This document shows, one piece after another, positions 34,241 to 45,053 of a stretch of DNA of 64,000 nt. The stretch's first letter is position 1; each line of letters opens with the position of its first letter. A program made the translations under genes and the position numbers. Source of the DNA: Pseudeuparius sepicola (taxonomy: Eukaryota; Arthropoda; Insecta; Coleoptera; Anthribidae); assembly GCA_963920635.1 (NCBI GenBank), contig OY987299.1, forward strand, positions 122,823,373 through 122,887,372. The letters are read 5' to 3'. The notes beneath the pieces are model-generated. The model made no database searches. It saw only the letters and a program-made list of their open reading frames with translations, and was not told the DNA's origin.

Positions 34241-34880
34241 TGTAATTAGTGGGGTGCGTAGGGGTAGAGAGCTCTTGGCAACGAATGCACTTTGTTTGTG
34301 AAGACTGCAATAGCAAAGGAAAAAAGGAAACACAAAACTAAGCACAATAACTGCTGCTAGTTCACATCAACAAAAGTCAGGAGCATTAAATTTTCTTTAT
34401 CATAGGACTAATACTAGGTAATTGTGACTACTATTTTAAGCTCGATTTTAACATTATATTATTATAAATGAGCGCCCCTAACTTTTACTGACATGAACTA
34501 GGTACGATTGAATAACTAACTATTCGCGAAAACAATGCTCTTACCTATATCAAGATTAATGGAGCCATCTATCCGGCGGTGTCAGAACTTCCCTGTCCCC
34601 CTGTATAAGAAATCTGTAATAATTGAATTACCGGCTTCTGTCCCCTGATGCGATAAATTTAGCTGTCATAGCCAACTGCCAACTCCGTCAGTAAAAAATC
34701 GTGTCTCGTGTCATAATAACTAAAAGTTAGGCCCTTTTGTTGCTTAGAAAAAAAACAATAAAAAACGAAAACTTGCAAAATAGATGACATAACAGGTAAA
34801 GGAACAGGTATATACTGTACTAGGCAGCTCTAAAGGTATGTGTATAGGCATAGGTAATTTTAATTAAACGCTATGAAGGA
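34241..34880. other. AT-rich non-coding
   Basis: No gene or structured repeat recognised. Confidence 0.4.
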
Positions 34881-35924
34881 TACAGGGTGTCCCAATAAAG
34901 ACTCCCGTCGCCGATATCTCCGGGAAAAAAAGATATATTTTAACTCTGCAAACGCCGTTCGCTAGGACGTGAAGAGGCCTTTATTAGTAATTGCTAAGAG
35001 TTCATTTTGACACTGGCGTATAGATGGCGCTGCGGTGCAAAGAAACTTTTCGATCCTAGGAACGTTGGAACGTAGCGCATCTGAAAGACTGTGGAATTTG
35101 GAGAAACTTTTGTTCTATGGACACTTTTCCTATTGTTACTAGTTTCTGAGATAACCGCTCTACCATGTAATTTACAAAAAAGAACTAACTCGCTTAAAAT
35201 TAACTTTAGAGGAAAAAGTTATTAAAAATATCTTTGTAGTGCACTAAGACGAAGAAAATAGCGGCACGTGTCAAATTATTACACATCCGGTTTCACCGGA
35301 AGTGCCCCATTTTTCATTTCAAAATGAACATACCTACTGTACAATTTTCCCTCAAACTTGGAAAAAACCACCTAACAACAATAACACCTTGTAGGTACAT
35401 GTAGACAACGACAATTTGGCTGTATCTATTTTTATTAACCGAAGGTGACATATAAATTGAACATGTATGTTTACAATAAATATGTCCAAAATTATTTCCA
35501 TACCTAAATACGAGCAGCGGCTACAGCACTGTTTTTACTGCATTCTCCATAAACTAAAACTACTAACCCTAAAAAGCATGTATTATTGACCCATCATTAA
35601 CCCGAGAAGTTGATTTTCTCTCCCCAGGTCAATAATAATTTATTATGTCAATAATAATTTATTATTGACCAAGGTCAATAATGAATAGACGTCACGGGTC
35701 ACTAGTATCAGGCTCTTCTATGTACGGCACAATTTCATATTATTATACAACCCTACTTACTTATTTCACTGATTTTTTTCAATTTGTATTAAACGCTGAA
35801 CACACGCCAATGTAGATAGTTTTACTTGTGGACTCTGCCCACAAAACAGAAATCTAACCTTCCCTTCCCCCACCTCCACCTAACCGTTCTAACCTAAAAT
35901 TAGTAACAACAGCTGATGAAACAA

Positions 35925-35935
35925 CGTTTATTTAA
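35925..35935 (-). terminator. Candidate polyadenylation signal of the recombinase gene
   Basis: On the minus strand an AATAAA hexamer (plus-strand TTTATT) lies about 45 bp beyond the stop codon of the recombinase frame, a suitable place for 3' end formation. Confidence 0.4.
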
Positions 35936-35973
35936 GTATTTGGGAAAACAAAAATTACAAATTACAACTAAAA

Positions 35974-37143
35974 CTAATTATTATTATTAATGTAATAATT
36001 GACTGTGCAATAATTGTAACTAGTCATATTAATTAAACCTGTTGCAGTGCTTGTATTTGTAACCGGAATATTAATGTGTTGATTGTTTAAGTGAATATTA
36101 TCTGATATTTTTTGTGTAACACTGGCGGGATTTCTCGATTCTATATTAGCAAAGGAACTAGAACTACCATCAAGTAACTGTTCATCACGAGATTCATTAT
36201 GACTTTCATTTGGATGGATAGTGTTATCGCTCTGCGCAACTACAGGTACTGATGTAGCACTGTAAACTGGCCCTTGAACCATTTTAGCTATTCTTTTTTT
36301 AGAAGCCAGAGATTCTTCAATATACCCTTCGGCAACAGTGGAAGATTTCCAACCTCCGTGCTGTTTTACAGTTATAAGATCGCCACCATTTTCCGCTAAA
36401 ATAAGCGTGGTAAATCTGGGGTAGGCCGTTTTTGAATATACTTTTTAACAACTTCGACCCAAACTGGCTTCATGATAACAAACTTTCGTGCTGTTCCATT
36501 TTTACTAGTAGAAATATCAATAACGATCATATCGTCTCGAACATCCAAGTCTTTTCGAAGCATATTACAAAGTTCGTCTGTTTTACATGCACCAGCAACT
36601 GCGATAACAAGTACAACCTAGTAAGTAATCAAGTAATTATTGTTTATTGTAAATATGGAATATGTAAAGTAGAACGAGGCATGTTTAGGTAGGTACCTTT
36701 GCTGTTAAAAACACTTCGTCTGGTGCGTCTCTCAAAAATCGTGCAATTTCATCTTCTTTAAAAACAAGTGATTTTTTCGCTACATAATTAGTATTTTGCC
36801 TTTTCAAAAATGCTACCAGTTTAAAATACTTCGAAATGTCAATATTTTCCTTCAATGAAATTGTGGATTTTAACATAGAAAACGTTGCCCACAAGCTTGA
36901 TGATTTCTTGTTTTCAGCTTGCGTTCGAAAATATACCAATAATATATTTTCAGAAATTGTTTCAATACTCTTCATTTTGCACCAGTCTTTAAACATTGTA
37001 TAAGTTTTTAAGTAAACACTTTTCGACTTCTGTGGAAGCAACTGATCATTCATATTTTGTGCCTCTTCTCTAATTTCCGGAGGAATGCAGAATATGTTTG
37101 GCGAGGATGAGCCATCATGATAATTATTATCACACTTTTTCAC
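35974..37143 (-). pseudogene. Crypton-like tyrosine recombinase, intron-bearing, catalytically broken
   Basis: Exon 1 (37143-36697) encodes an N-terminal SAM-like core-binding region (SVYLKTYTMFKDWCKMKS, then SSSLWATFSMLKSTISLKEN). A 79-bp GT-AG intron (36696-36618) is phase 0 and restores AKVVLVIAVAGACKTDEL. Exon 2 continues to KKYIQKRPTPDLPRLF, then shifts frame near 36400 to AENGGDLITVKQHGGWKSST and VAEGYIEES, and ends with an Asn-rich tail (NYYINNNN) at 35974. HGGW and the Tyr of EGYIE match motif III and the nucleophile. Box I has Lys where the family has Arg (GACRREEL type), and the segment with HxxR (box II), about 70 residues, is deleted at the frame break. Non-functional. Family: insect Crypton-like recombinases (recognition by motif). 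Confidence 0.85.
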
Positions 37144-38360
37144 AAAAATAATATAAACTCACAGTTGATTTAGTCAAGAATAAATAATAATAATAATAAT
37201 TAATGGCTAAATTTGACAGATAACAGTAAAGAAACTTCATTTGATGAAACAAAAATCAAGGCTAACTTGATTTCTGATTAAATAATATGAAGGAAAAAAC
37301 AAAGGTAAGTTTACTATTAAAAATGCTTTACAATTTTTTACAATAATATTTTTATGGAGTGTTAGTATTGGAAAAAATTGTATATTAACCACGGTTAAGA
37401 CAGCTACTATTGCCCTCACGTCTTAAATCCCTCGGCGTTGCCTCGGGATTTAATATTGACGTTCGGGTCAATAATAGCCTCTGTCTAAACCTTGGTTAAT
37501 AATATACTATTAATTTATCAACATTATTATGATTAACCATTATTACAAAAATTAATAAACTAATTAGGCAAGAAACCAATTGACAACGATAGAGAATTAC
37601 CTGGGCGTTTGAAGCTCAATATCATATTGAAACAATGGACAGAGACAGAGCCACCTTCGGTTAATAAAAATAAATTCAGCCAAATTGTCGTTGTCTAGAT
37701 GTATATGTATATACATGGTGTTATTGTTATTATATGACTCTGGAAATTACCTTTTTTCACTTTTGCGGGATAAATTATACAGTATGTTCATTTTAAACTG
37801 AAAAATGGGTCACTTCCGGTATTTCCGGTCAAACCGGATGTGTAATAATTTGACACGTGTCGCTATTTTCTTCGTCCTAGTGAACTACAAAGATATTTTT
37901 AATAAGTTTTTCCTCTAAAGTTAATTTTAAGCTCATTTTTTATAAATGACAATGTATAGAGCAGTTATTATCTCAGAAACTAGTGACAGTAGGAAAATAG
38001 TCCATAGAACAAAAGTTTCTCCAAATTACCCAGTCTTTCAAATGCGCTACGTTCCAACGTTCCTAGGATCGAAAAGTTTCTTTGCACCGCAGCGCCATCT
38101 ATACGCCAATATCAAAATGAACACTTATCAGTTTCGGATAAAGCCCTCTTCACGTCCTAGCAAACGGCGTTTGCAGAATTAAAATATCTCTTTTTGTTCC
38201 GGAGATATCGGCGACGGGAGTCCTTATTGGGACACCCTGTATAGCTTGTGAGTAATAGTATTCAAAATAAACATTGCTCAATTACTAGAAATTAAAATCA
38301 GTAATAAATATAAGCAGTAGAACGCAGCGATAATAAAAAAAACTTGAGTTTTGTGCGTGG

Positions 38361-38400
38361 GACTCGAACCCGTGACCTACGGCATAGGGCTGGGAGAGGA
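38361..38400 (-). repeat. tRNA-like 3' half (SINE or tRNA relic)
   Basis: On the minus strand AGGTCACGGGTTCGAGTCCC is a good box B/T-loop, followed by CACGCA and then a T-run (Pol III stop-like) about 15 bp on. No convincing D arm, anticodon arm or box A is found upstream, and the T stem pairs for only 3 bp. Confidence 0.35.
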
Positions 38401-38689
38401 AACCTTGGCCTTGTACTTATAGTAGAAAGTGAAATGGGGTGTTTGCATTCTAGAATCTGTTGCAGCTCTATAAGAAGGGGGTTAGGATGAGTTTCCCCTC
38501 CTTGTGACACAAAGTTTGTGTAGGTTTTTCGGGGATAGGTCCGTTCGATGATGGGGTATTGAGATCACGACGACTCGTAAGTTTTCATGGTCACACTCCA
38601 ATGTGGCCTCCTGCTTCCGGATAGCGCAGTTTTAGAAAAGGCAAATCGTAATGGGCTTAATCGATCTTGAATGGCATCCCGATCCCAAC

Positions 38690-38890
38690 CCTATGGTCGC
38701 ACGCGTTATTTCCTCGCTGTATATATATATAGGGGTGCGCAACACGCGCGCCCCACTCAGCGGCGTCCATCCCCTAATCCCGTCCGGCTTGCACCCCTCG
38801 CGGGCGGCGCGACGACGGCCCGATCGATAGGGGACGCCGCCGCCGACGCCGCCGACGCACACTTCGCAGGACTTGCCGCCACCACGATGG
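38690..38890. other. GC-rich island with TATATATATA
   Basis: CpG-rich block (GACGCCGCCGCCGACGCC) preceded by a TATATATATATAGG run near 38718 and containing CGATCGATAGG. It may be a promoter region for the THAP gene downstream, but 700 bp separate them. Confidence 0.35.
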
Positions 38891-38984
38891 AGCTTTTTCT
38901 AAAAAGTTACTTTTGGCAATCGGCTGGAGACTACCGCAGACCGAATACGCTGAGGTTCCAAGATCCCCGTGTGCTTATAGCAGC
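38887..38984. repeat. ~100-bp direct repeat, partner 41229-41322
   Basis: Both copies contain GGAGACTACC and TTCCAAGATCCCCGT in the same order and orientation, with about 85% identity by eye. They bracket the THAP gene and a MITE. Confidence 0.7.
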
Positions 38985-39300
38985 GTCCAGAGATATACCT
39001 ACTAATAAGTCCGGGCACTCGGCCTTGTGTCAACAAACGTTTCCCTCTTGCCCTCTCCCGCTCCCCTCCCATCGGAGTACCGCGATCGAGCCGATCGATA
39101 TCTTATAATATAAGCTGTACCGTTGAGTGAGGAATCGGCGTGTGCTTGCCCGGAAGCCCCTCGTTGCCCCCACTCGCTATAGTCGCCTAAAGACCACGGA
39201 TTTTTACGACTTGTTTATGTTTTCGAGAATACCGATCCCTCTACAACCTAACGATACAATTTTATATATTTTATATCTCACTGGAAGGATATGTATTTTT

Positions 39301-39482
39301 TGTCTCGGACGCTTTTCTGTCTCGGACGCTTTTCTGTCTCGGACGCTTTTCGGGCCGCGTTTTTGGCCTCCCTGCGTCCCGTGTATAAGGCTGCATTTCT
39401 TATTATTCCTTCATTCAAAGGCTGTACACAGTGTAGCCAAAGTTTACAGAATACAGAATCTCTTTTATTCTGTAAACTTTGG
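39301..39482. repeat. 17-bp triplicate and 15-bp hairpin upstream of THAP gene
   Basis: TGTCTCGGACGCTTTTC is repeated exactly three times (39301-39351). Farther on, CCAAAGTTTACAGAA (39437-39451) and its exact complement (39468-39482) form a hairpin with a 16-nt loop. A related ACCAAAGTCTA hairpin lies downstream at 40271-40314. Confidence 0.85.
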
Positions 39483-39573
39483 TGCAGCTGAAAGCGGTTC
39501 GTTCGCATTCTACCGGGTGCGCGCAAAATATTACCGCAAAATATTACCGACCAACCGTGACTGTGTTGTAGTG

Positions 39574-39947
39574 ATGCCTAGTAACGCTTTTTACTGCAGT
39601 GCGGATGGCTGTAAAACAAGTTCAAAAGACTATATTACATTTTTTTCATTTCCCAAAGACCCTGAAAGGTAATATTGAGTTTGAGACCTACCTACAAAAA
39701 TTAAGACATTTTTATTTGAATACTTAGGTATTAATTGAAGAATAATATAGATATCAGCAATGGAAGAATGCTTTAGGGTTCATCGGAGAACATAAATTTG
39801 GGAATAGTCCACCTGAAGAGACATATAAAAATATAAGAACTTGCGAGGCACATTTTGACGATCAGGCATTCACTTCGCCCGAAAAACGTTTAGTAAAAAC
39901 TGCTGTCCCCTCGGCTGTCCCATTAAGATTATTGCCAGAGGCTTATG
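39574..39947 (+). CDS. THAP-domain protein, two exons, 3' end open
   Basis: Exon 1 (39574-39668) encodes MPSNAFYCSADGCKTSSKDY and ITFFSFPKDPE. An 82-bp GT-AG intron (39669-39750, phase 2) follows. Exon 2 (39751-39947) encodes RYQQWKNALGFIGEHKFGNS, IRTCEAHFDDQAF and TAVPSAVPLRLLPEAYG, then meets a consensus donor (GTAAGA). Every hallmark of the C2CH THAP zinc finger is present: C-x4-C, the FP pair, W in YQQW, C-x2-H-F and the AVPS box. There are no stops or frameshifts across about 97 codons and both splice sites are canonical, making this the most intact coding sequence in the window. It would bind DNA in the nucleus. The rest of the protein was not found in the next 2 kb, so host gene or P-type transposase origin is open. 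Confidence 0.85.
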
Positions 39948-40639
39948 GTAAGACGCATGCTTGTATAAATGCGTATGCGTAATATGTTGTTCTGTATTGT
40001 TTATGTCAATTTACATATAAAAATATTTACTACAGGATGAAAAAGTAGATATGATTAGTTCTCTTTGTCGTTAAATATTTATTTCATATTTATGTTTTTG
40101 TTTGCTCTATGTTTTGTTAGGCTTTATTATTTTTATTCGTGTTCCAACCAAACTCTACAGATATACCTACTAATTATGTAGATTCTGGGTAATAGCTAGG
40201 TACCTTGTATTTTAATTTAACTGTACCTACCAAAAACTAACGGTACACTTACCTACACGAATAATGTTGTACCAAAGTCTACAAATAAGTATACTAATAT
40301 TTATAGACTTTGGTAAACAATCGAAAGTCAATATGAACCTGCCCCCGTATTACTAGCTTGACGGCGATTTCGTTTAGCCGCCCTCGTAAATGCGAAGCGT
40401 GCGAGGTGACGCTGATTTACGACCGGTCGCAAAAAATTGTCGGCTTTTCCGAGAGATCAAAGAAGTTAGCGGACTTTAGTATTTCTAGACTTTGCTTATA
40501 GTCTCGAAATGCGGACACCCCCTGCGTAGACAGGGCGATTCAGCCAAGATGTAAAAAATTTTAACCACAGGTGGAAACAAATCGCTTACTGCGAATAAGG
40601 GATTTAATTTTTTAAAGTGACAAATATTTTCCGAAGTGC
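39948..40639. other. Intron or intergenic DNA after THAP exon 2
   Basis: No further THAP exon recognised. It contains the small hairpin 40271-40314 (ACCAAAGTCTA / TAGACTTTGGT) and, at 40470-40545, a TCTCGAAATGCGGACACCC segment also found near 41320 and 49205. Confidence 0.45.
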
Positions 40640-40820
40640 ATTAAAACCCCTACCATAACGGCGCTTGGCTCGTCAGCTGGTAAACTCACCCAACAATGCT
40701 GGTGCGCAGAAATCTCAAAAAATGTCGAAATATGCTGTGACAATAAAAACATCATGGTCCAAGTTAATTTATTACCTTTTTGACTAGCTTTTTGATTTCC
40801 AATGTCAATCCTTTCCTTAT
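40640..40820. repeat. Dispersed repeat, partner at 34045-34240
   Basis: See the partner for the shared strings (CTCGTCAGCTGGTAAA, TTTATTACCTTTTTGA). Same orientation, moderately diverged. Confidence 0.6.
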
Positions 40821-40910
40821 TTTGTACCGGTACTAATTTTATCGTTTAGCAAGCCGATTCTACTTATACTATGGTACCTATTACACCAAGCAACAAAGGT
40901 ATATACAAGA

Positions 40911-41108
40911 TTTTTCAGCGAATGTTCGGCTCTACGTCACAACTCCCGTCCTTGTCACAACTCCCGTCCTTGTCACAACTCCCGTCCTTGTCACAACTCC
41001 CGTCCTTGTCTTACTAATATACGACCGATATCCATCGTATATTCATGAGTCAGACAAGGACGGGAGTTGAGACGTATATATAGGGCAGAACATTCGCTGA
41101 ACAAAATG
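40911..41108. mobile_element. Hairpin MITE, copy 2, with internal tandem expansion
   Basis: Same family as 8786-8940. In the left arm the unit CACAACTCCCGTCCTTGT is repeated four times; in the right arm its complement occurs once. The terminal TACAG motif is lost on the left. Expansion in only one arm suggests replication slippage at the hairpin. Confidence 0.85.
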
Positions 41109-41228
41109 TTCAAGACCGCGAACTGTGAGTAGAGTCCGGCGACAGCGGCTTCTACGGCCCACAGCGCAAAACGGCGAGAGAAGCAGAGTCTTCGACTCGG
41201 CATTACTGGACTGAACATTTTCTCTTTT

Positions 41229-41322
41229 GGAGCTTTTTATAAAAGTTACTTTTGGTAAATCGATTGGAGACTACCACAGACCGAATATGGTGACGAAGTT
41301 CCAAGATCCCCGTATGCTTAAA
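41229..41322. repeat. ~100-bp direct repeat, partner 38887-38984
   Basis: Second copy of the direct repeat bracketing the THAP gene. It runs into a CTCGAAATTCGGACACCCTG segment ending near 41345, seen in variant form at 40500 and 49205. Confidence 0.7.
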
Positions 41323-41834
41323 GTCTCGAAATTCGGACACCCTGCATATACAGGGCGTTCAGATTTGATCCGGAACATCCCTGGAAAGTTGTGATGCGCT
41401 GCACGACGTTGACGAATTTTTGTGTGTGCGCACTTCGTCGTTAATCTTACAAAGTGACGTATCTCATAAAAACCCGAATTTGTGATATTTACAACATCCT
41501 CCTTAATGTATAAATTTTGGTCTCGCAAAGTGGTGTACTCAAATCACATTGGTTCCTACTTGGTAAATGAATTAGACTTTTTGTCGTATACCATAATTTT
41601 CACATTTTCGGATCTCACAAAAAGACGTAAATCGAGATACGTCGGTTTGTGAGATATTTATTTTTTAGACATACGCAAACACTTCAGAAGTAACTCAGTT
41701 TAAACGAACTTGTGAAAGGATTTTGTCAGTGCGCGACCGCCCCTAAATGCAGCGTTAGATAGCCAGATACGTTTCATTCGTTGCAGCGTGCAGTCGTATA
41801 AGATTTTATTGTTATAATTTACGGTATTTTCAAG

Positions 41835-42958
41835 ATGGATGTACTTGTTTTGTGGAAAGACGGGACAAAAAAAATGTTGTTTCTTCTAAAGAACTGTTGT
41901 TTAAAGGAAAGTTAAAAACAGGTAGTCGGGTTAAAATGTATTATTCAAATAAGTGGTAGGTAGGTATTCAAATAATAGATAGAGTTTGATTCGATTAGTG
42001 AAGTGACAGACTCCTCGGACGAAGGTCCTTTAATTAAAATTTAAATTGTTCAGGTGAGAAAATGTGGAATATTTTGGTATTGCAGAACTTCAGTTTTTAC
42101 TTTTCATTTACAATAGATAATAATTGATATTGAATTCATTTTTCCAGATACACTATACAATGCAAGTCATTAGAGCAATTGCCACTGGATCAACTTAGAA
42201 AATCCTGTCAAAGAGAAGATAAATAAAACGTCTACAGAAGACCAAAATAAATTAAATACTGGTGATAAGATAATAATACTGATTATAAATAACATTTTGG
42301 ATTTATAATCTTTAGTTTTGGCTCTACAGGGTGGTCACTCTTACAGTGCATATACCATTGGGATATCCGAAACGGTAAGAGATACAGCATGGGTTAAATT
42401 AGAGAAAAGTTGCGTTTTTCTATGCCTTTCAATAATCTGAAAAGGAATCTAAGATATCTTGGATAGTTCCTGAAAGATTCCCGAAAAACTGAAAATATGC
42501 GTTTTCTTTCTTCCTTCATAACTTTTTTATATGTAATGGAAAATTTATGAATCCTGGCAATCTTACATTTCTCGATGTGAGCTTTTCAATGGAAATGTCA
42601 AATAATTCCTACGCCAACTAGATTCTGAAATATTCGTTTCGGATATCCCAATGGCATGCACTATAAGAGTGACCACCCTGTATATTTACACTAATGGCTG
42701 ATATAGAATTACCTTTTCTAGTAAAACAACAGGACAAGTCGGAAGAAGACTTCGTCTTGGGACAGGTTAATAAAGACTTCGTTCACTACCTCATTAATTA
42801 AAATTGTTTTGTTTTTATCGTGACATTAGTGGTTTTAGGAATTATCTTTGTTTTTTTTTGTTACAATATTATTCCTAGGATGAAGTTTATTTATTGTTTT
42901 TAAGAGAATCTTTGTTGAATTTGTGTTTTTTTACTTTTTTCGTTTTTTTTTAATAAAG
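41835..42958 (+). pseudogene. Candidate small multi-exon gene relic, function unknown
   Basis: ATG 41835 begins MDVLVLWKDGTK. After a run of eight A (9 or 6 would keep frame) the next frame reads NVVSSKELLFKGKLKTGSRV and KMYYSNKW, a Tudor/Agenet-like pattern (small beta-rich domain; tentative). Further plausible exon pieces are EFDSISEVTDSSDEGPLIKI (about 41975-42035), KSLEQLPLDQLRKSCQREDK (about 42163-42225, after TTTTTCCAG) and MADIELPFLVKQQDKSEEDF through VNKDFVHYLIN (42695-42805). An AATAAA lies near 42952. A TACAGGGTGG element (42325-42682) separates the last two pieces. The pieces look coding by composition, but I cannot join them in one frame with confidence: a decayed gene or one needing sequence correction. 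Confidence 0.4.
42325..42682. mobile_element. 358-bp TACAGGGTGG element
   Basis: TACAGGGTGGTCACTCTTAC at 42325 and its complement ending at 42682 form terminal inverted repeats of about 45 bp with few mismatches (CCATTGGGATATCCGAAAC inside). TA is present at both ends. The centre is not palindromic, so this looks like an ordinary compact MITE. Non-coding. Confidence 0.88.
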
Positions 42959-42959
42959 T

Positions 42960-44400
42960 ACCTAGGTACTTGACATTAAAAATAGTCGTGTCTTTTATTT
43001 ACCTTTAATTTGCAGCGAAAAACTTTTTTTTTTTTAATAATTTGTTGTTTTATGTATTTTTATTTGCCTTAAACAACGTATGATATAAGGAACAAATGGG
43101 CGTACCTATATGATTTTAATTTAGATATTTTGGTCTCACAAACAGTCGTATCTGACATTTTTCAAAAAAAATGAAAAAACTGGAAGTATTTAATCTAAAA
43201 GCTTTTTAAGAGTTTAAAGTAAACATATTTTTACTTGAAATAAATAAAAAATATATTCATATAATTATATTATTAGTCTTCAATTGTGCAGCCAAACAAT
43301 GATTAAAAGTAAAATTTGCTCTACTCAAAAATAAGGAAATATGAGATACGTCAGTTTGTAAGATTAACGACGACTTGTGGGACGGCCCGATGGTGGCTTC
43401 ATTATTTCACGGCCTGCTATGACTTTTTTCGATGCGATTTTCTGGAAAATGCTATTAGGAATTTTTTTATCGGAAATCTGGCAATGTAGCTTTATTCAGC
43501 ACCCCCTGAGACCACAATGTCCCAAGTTTTATTAATTTACTTTGACTACTAACATTTCTACAGAGCCTTAAAAGTTGGAAAATAATTTTTTTTTGAAAAT
43601 AAACGCCCATGTCTATAATAGTCGCCCATTATTATAGTTATTAGGTAAAACCAAACATACCACAAAGAAAATGCACAACCAGTCTACTTTTATTTCATAA
43701 GTATACTCTTAATTCATTTAAACTTGTTGACCTTTGTGAAAGTACGAAAAATTTTCGTCTGCGGCGCAATTTCATTTTGACCCGAACAAAAATTCTATGT
43801 ATATCATCTCATTGTGGCGTTCGTGTTCACACCGTAAAGAGAAGTTCTCCCTCCCAACCTCATCTACGTCCGCAGAGCGTTGATTACCCCCATTTGCCAT
43901 TTCGCTCACGCCGGCGCGGCCAACAAAAAAAGTAATAAAGCACCCCGTTTCCATAATATTAAACACGGGGCACGGCGATATAATATATACCCCACACCGC
44001 CGGCCGGCTGCCCCGCTCTTTCCCCGGCGCGCATTCCACAATCCCATTACATATTCAGCGCATTCCTGCCGAACTAATTATGCACCCCCGGCATCCCCCG
44101 TCGCACCCCCCCGGCCCCCTGTGCCCCCCGAGCGGCATTAGGGCCCGCCCCCTAATCCCGCAGATCCCGGGATCCGGAGCCGCGGCGCCCTCGCCGAGCT
44201 CTTCGGAGCTGGGGGGGTGGGGAAAAATCCATGCACCTGCTCTGTGATCGCGCTGAAATTAACCACCCGCAGTTTTCTTACTTATATTTAGAAGTAAAAT
44301 AACTCTAACGTCTAACCTGTGAATAAATGGTCCCCGGAAGGAGTCAAAGCTCTATGTGTATTATAAAATACGTGAGACGGAAATCGCCCTGAGAAGTAAC
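42960..44400. other. AT-rich DNA with GC-rich block 43840-44220
   Basis: No gene recognised. The GC block contains CCCCGGCATCCCCCGTCGC and ends in GGGGGGGTGGGG; frames through it are low-complexity. Confidence 0.45.
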
Positions 44401-45053
44401 CTCAGTGAAATAACCAAGAATAGAAGGAGTATATAAGAACTAAAAGTAAACAGAGCCAACATCTTTTTGAGTGATGCCATACGTATTCCTTTGTTTACAA
44501 CATTTCGTTTCAAAATAGAAGGGTTTAATAATGGGTATAAATGAAGGCACACCTCCCATAACAATAAATTAACAAATGTAGTTATTAATTCCTTGCATGT
44601 AACAATTTTAAACTAAAACTAAGTCGCGCTGCAATTATATTAGCTAATTATCACTTTAATAAAATCGTCAACAGACACCTCAAACCGCCCAACATGGCAA
44701 CGTCGCCGTTGCTGCCGCGGGCGCCGCGTTCGTTAACTCGGCGGTATTTGTTTTGTGTTTGCCCAACAAGTCAAGTTTTCCGATTGTTTACGTATATGCA
44801 TTTTTCGTGTTTTCAATTGTTTTTCTGTTAATTTATAAGCTGTTTATTAGTATTTAGGATATAGTGACTGATTTTGTATTCAATGGGACGCAGAAAATGT
44901 GTGGTGTGTGGCCGAATTGATATTGCTCAGGATATAACCTATCACAGATAAACGTTGTACACACGGGCCTATATAATGTTTGTTTACTTCGGTAAATTTG
45001 CATAAGATGTTGGTTGATGCTGTTGCTCCCTCTATCCTTGGTTATTTCTCTGA
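44401..45053 (+). mobile_element. P-element-like non-autonomous copy 1
   Basis: Terminal inverted repeats of about 28 bp: CAGTGAAATAACCAAG at the left (from 44403) and the complement of CAGAGAAATAACCAAGG at the right. The start CA..GAAATAAC resembles the P-element terminus (CATGATGAAATAAC). The element keeps a THAP first exon (44883-44947) and little else. A second copy lies at 53977-54614 in opposite orientation. A clean 8-bp target duplication could not be read. Confidence 0.72.
44883..44947 (+). pseudogene. THAP first exon of P-like element, copy 1
   Basis: 65 bp encoding MGRRKCVVCGRIDIAQDIT plus YHR, the start of a THAP finger (C-x2-C ... ITYHR). The exon ends CACAG followed by ATAAAC; the other copy has GTAAAC, so the splice donor GT is mutated to AT here. 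The remaining THAP exons are absent. Confidence 0.7.

Larger units (their letters stand above)
34881..38241. mobile_element. TACAGGGTG palindrome with recombinase gene in its loop
   Basis: TACAGGGTGTCCCAATAA at 34881 and its complement ending at 38241 begin inverted arms 34881-35447 and 37650-38241 (about 570-590 bp, CTTCGGTTAATAAAAATA at the inner edge). TA stands at both outer edges. The loop 35448-37649 contains an intron-bearing tyrosine recombinase pseudogene on the minus strand, which is not expected in a TA-inserting element. Mirror open frames within the arms are not genes. Confidence 0.88.

Noticed and set aside
38310..38410. Functional tRNA gene
   Set aside because: Only a T-loop-like box B is present; no D arm, anticodon arm or full acceptor stem.
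39127..39573. In-frame upstream extension of the THAP exon
   Set aside because: The frame is open upstream but passes through a 17-bp triplicate and a hairpin; the ATG at 39574 fits the THAP start.
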